Below the pieces are notes generated by a model. The model was not told where the DNA came from. It made no database searches and saw only the letters and a program-made list of their open reading frames with translations. Of a DNA stretch of 6,824 bases, positions 5,346 to 6,824 are shown piece by piece. The position numbers and the translations under genes were made by a program. The stretch lies in the NCBI GenBank assembly GCA_030622775.1, contig JAUXFS010000101.1, positions 1 through 6,824 of the forward strand, given 5' to 3'. How positions within the stretch are numbered: the first letter of the stretch is position 1; every line of letters starts with the position of its first letter. Source of the stretch: Rhodospirillales bacterium (lineage in GTDB: Bacteria > Pseudomonadota > Alphaproteobacteria > Rhodospirillales > Defluviicoccaceae).

Positions 5346-6676
5346 CACTTCCCGATGCAGAAATCCCGGAAAATCACGTCGAGTATCTCCTCCACGTCCA
5401 CACGTCCGGTGATCCTTCCCAACGCCCTTGACGCCAGTCGCAGATCCTCCGCCATCAACTCCACCCCCTCCGCCGCCAATCCCCGCTGCAGCGCGCCGCA
5501 ACAGTCCTCCAGCGCCGCACGGTGGCGAACGCGTGTCAACGCCGGCGTTCCCTGCAAATGAAAGCGGGCGGCTACGTCCTGCTCTACCGTCGCGATCATC
5601 GCTTCGATTCCCTCGCCGGTCAGCGCCGAGACGGCCAGGGCCGCAAAGCCACCAATATCAACCGGTGGCTCCAACCGCCCCAAATCACTCTTGTTGACCA
5701 CGGCAATAGTCTTGCTGTTCACCAGCGCCACCGTCAACGGGTCCACCGCCGGCCACACGGCGCCGTCGAACACCGCCAACGTTATATCCGCGTCCTCGGC
5801 CCTCATCCGAGCCCGCCGCACGCCCTCCTTTTCGACGTCCTCCGCTCCGTCCCTCAACCCGGCGGTGTCGGCAATCACCACCGGGTAGCCCCCGACGTCC
5901 AAAGCCACTTCGACGACGTCGCGGGTGGTGCCGGGCTGCTTCGAGACAATCGCCGCCTCCCTTCTGGCTATTACGTTGAGAAGGCTAGATTTTCCGGCAT
6001 TGGGAGGACCGATAATTGCGAGATGAATACCATCGCGAAGGCGCTCCCCCCGATGTCCATCCTCGAGGTGCCCCGCGATCTCCCCCGACAGCCTCACGAC
6101 TTGCCCCCGGACCTCCTCCTCGATCCCTTCGGGCAGATCTTCGTCGGAGAAATCGATCGTCGCCTCCAGATGGGCAATCACCCGAAGCAGCCCGCCCCGC
6201 CAGGAATCGTAAAGCGCTCCCAATTCGCCCTGCATCTGTCGCAGCGCTTGGCGGCGCTGCCCGGCGGTTTCCGCATTCACAAGATCGGCGAGCGCTTCGG
6301 CGGCGGTCAAATCCAGTTTACCGTGCTCGAACGCACGCCGGGTGAACTCCCCCAGTTCCGCCGGTCGCAGCCCTTCGCAGCAAGCCAGTGCCTCGAGCAC
6401 TCCGCCGACGACGGCCCTGCCGCCGTGGACATGTAGTTCCGCAACGTCTTCGCCGGTAAAACTGGCCGGCGCCGGGAACCACAGTGCTAGACCTTCGTCG
6501 ATAACCTCGCCATCTTGTGCAACGAACCGCCTGCCGGTCGCCCTTCGCGCCGTTGGCGTTTCCCGCCCCGTCAACCGTGAAAGCGCGAAGGCCGCCTGCG
6601 GCCCCGAAACCCGGATCACCGCGAGCCCGGCCCGGCCCGGTCCCGACGCCGGGGCAAAGATCGTCTCACCGCTCAT
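5345..6676 (-). CDS. mnmE: tRNA uridine-5-carboxymethylaminomethyl modification GTPase MnmE (TrmE)
   Basis: MnmE is a potassium-activated GTPase with a tetrahydrofolate-binding domain. It works in a complex with MnmG to modify wobble uridine 34 of tRNA. The 443 residues are close to the usual 440-455. The N-terminal folate domain contains GRAGLAVIRVSG (14-25). The helical domain begins with GEFTRRAFEHGKLDLTAAEA (109-128). The inserted G domain has P-loop GPPNAGKS (223-230), G2 GTTRD (249-253), G3 DTAG (270-273), G4 NKSD (328-331) and G5 SAL (350-352). The C-terminal CIGK (440-443) carries the conserved cysteine of the family. The ATG at 6674-6676 fits the typical N terminus (SGETIFAPAS), although no Shine-Dalgarno sequence is obvious. 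The gene follows a partial ferredoxin gene by 44 bases and precedes mnmG, with parS site 2 between them. Confidence 0.99.
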   Translation of the reverse strand: MSGETIFAPASGPGRAGLAVIRVSGPQAAFALSRLTGRETPTARRATGRRFVAQDGEVIDEGLALWFPAPASFTGEDVAELHVHGGRAVVGGVLEALACCEGLRPAELGEFTRRAFEHGKLDLTAAEALADLVNAETAGQRRQALRQMQGELGALYDSWRGGLLRVIAHLEATIDFSDEDLPEGIEEEVRGQVVRLSGEIAGHLEDGHRGERLRDGIHLAIIGPPNAGKSSLLNVIARREAAIVSKQPGTTRDVVEVALDVGGYPVVIADTAGLRDGAEDVEKEGVRRARMRAEDADITLAVFDGAVWPAVDPLTVALVNSKTIAVVNKSDLGRLEPPVDIGGFAALAVSALTGEGIEAMIATVEQDVAARFHLQGTPALTRVRHRAALEDCCGALQRGLAAEGVELMAEDLRLASRALGRITGRVDVEEILDVIFRDFCIGK

Positions 6677-6684
6677 GTTGTGAA

Positions 6685-6716
6685 GACCGCTGCCCCACGG
6701 AGTGGTTTACACGGTC
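6685..6716. other. Imperfect nested stem in the ferredoxin-mnmE gap
   Basis: The 44-base gap 6677-6720 contains GACCG (6685-6689) opposite CGGTC (6712-6716), and inside them CCAC (6695-6698) opposite GTGG (6702-6705). Together they could form a bulged hairpin between the ferredoxin stop and the mnmE start. There is no T-run, and the stems are short. I see no convincing promoter in this gap, so mnmE may be transcribed from further upstream. Confidence 0.25.
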
Positions 6717-6720
6717 GCTA

Positions 6721-6824
6721 TCACTCGTCGGAACGCAGCAGCAATCTTTCGACCCGACGACCCTGTATGACATGGGTTTCCAGGATTTCCTCAACATCCT
6801 CTCGGGTTTCGTAGTGGTACCAGA
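6721..6824 (-). CDS. C-terminal end of a thioredoxin-like [2Fe-2S] ferredoxin, partial
   Basis: The last 33 codons of a minus-strand gene lie at the window edge and end at TGA (6721-6723). The visible residues WYHYETREDVEEIL and, after two residues, HVIQGRRVERLLL match the C-terminal signature of the thioredoxin-fold [2Fe-2S] ferredoxins. That signature reads roughly W-Y-x(4)-E-D-V-x-E-I-x(2)-H-x(3)-G-x-x-V-E-R-L. These are small electron carriers of about 100-120 residues. The four cluster-binding cysteines lie upstream, outside the window, so cluster binding cannot be confirmed. The gene points the same way as mnmE, 44 bases away, and may lie in the same transcript. The call rests on pattern recognition of a short fragment. 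The partner enzyme is unknown. Confidence 0.65.
   Translation of the reverse strand, partial: WYHYETREDVEEILETHVIQGRRVERLLLRSDE

Noticed and set aside
4557..5561. 334-codon plus-strand open frame opposite mnmG and mnmE
   Set aside because: It is antisense to mnmG and the end of mnmE, crosses the parS site, and shows no protein family signature.
5522..6436. 304-codon plus-strand open frame opposite mnmE
   Set aside because: It is antisense to the mnmE G domain and helical domain, and its composition is that of a shadow frame.
1..6824. Replication origin, CRISPR array, tRNA or mobile element
   Set aside because: No DnaA-box cluster, AT-rich unwinding region, spaced direct repeats, tRNA-like fold or transposase was seen. 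The parABS cluster suggests oriC is nearby but outside the window.

Overview
This window is a GC-rich stretch of alphaproteobacterial chromosome. It carries the conserved segregation and tRNA-modification cluster usually found close to the replication origin. On the minus strand, in transcription order, it reads: the last 33 codons of a thioredoxin-like [2Fe-2S] ferredoxin (6721-6824), mnmE (5345-6676), mnmG (3390-5276), rsmG (2736-3380), parA (1930-2739) and parB (920-1930). On the plus strand, holA (DNA polymerase III delta subunit, 5' end missing) runs from the window edge to 897 and converges on parB with 22 bases between the stop codons. The gene order, the protein signatures and the parS sequence all point to Alphaproteobacteria. 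The parB/holA convergence suggests a Rhodospirillales-like lineage, but the window alone cannot settle the order or genus.

The minus-strand genes are packed like an operon. The rsmG stop and parA start overlap as ATGA, and the parA stop and parB start overlap as TGATG. Only 9 bases separate the mnmG stop from the first possible rsmG start, and 68 bases lie between mnmE and mnmG. MnmE and MnmG together make the carboxymethylaminomethyl (or aminomethyl) modification of uridine 34 in tRNA anticodons. RsmG methylates G527 of 16S rRNA. ParA and ParB segregate the chromosome by acting on parS. HolA is part of the replisome clamp loader.

Two perfect copies of the 16-bp parS palindrome TGTTTCACGTGAAACA lie in the gene junctions of this same operon. 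One (3364-3379) covers the TTG start codon and first codons of rsmG. The other (5329-5344) directly follows the mnmE stop codon. ParB would therefore load inside its own operon.

The gene content is ordinary and I see no new biological system. The points worth a second look are small: parS used as coding and junction sequence, an acidic C-terminal tail on ParB whose DNA holds a nested 11-bp inverted repeat, a 13-bp direct repeat at the rsmG/parA junction, and an uncertain rsmG start. No tRNA, rRNA, CRISPR array, mobile element or recognisable oriC is visible, and no gap between genes reaches 300 bases.
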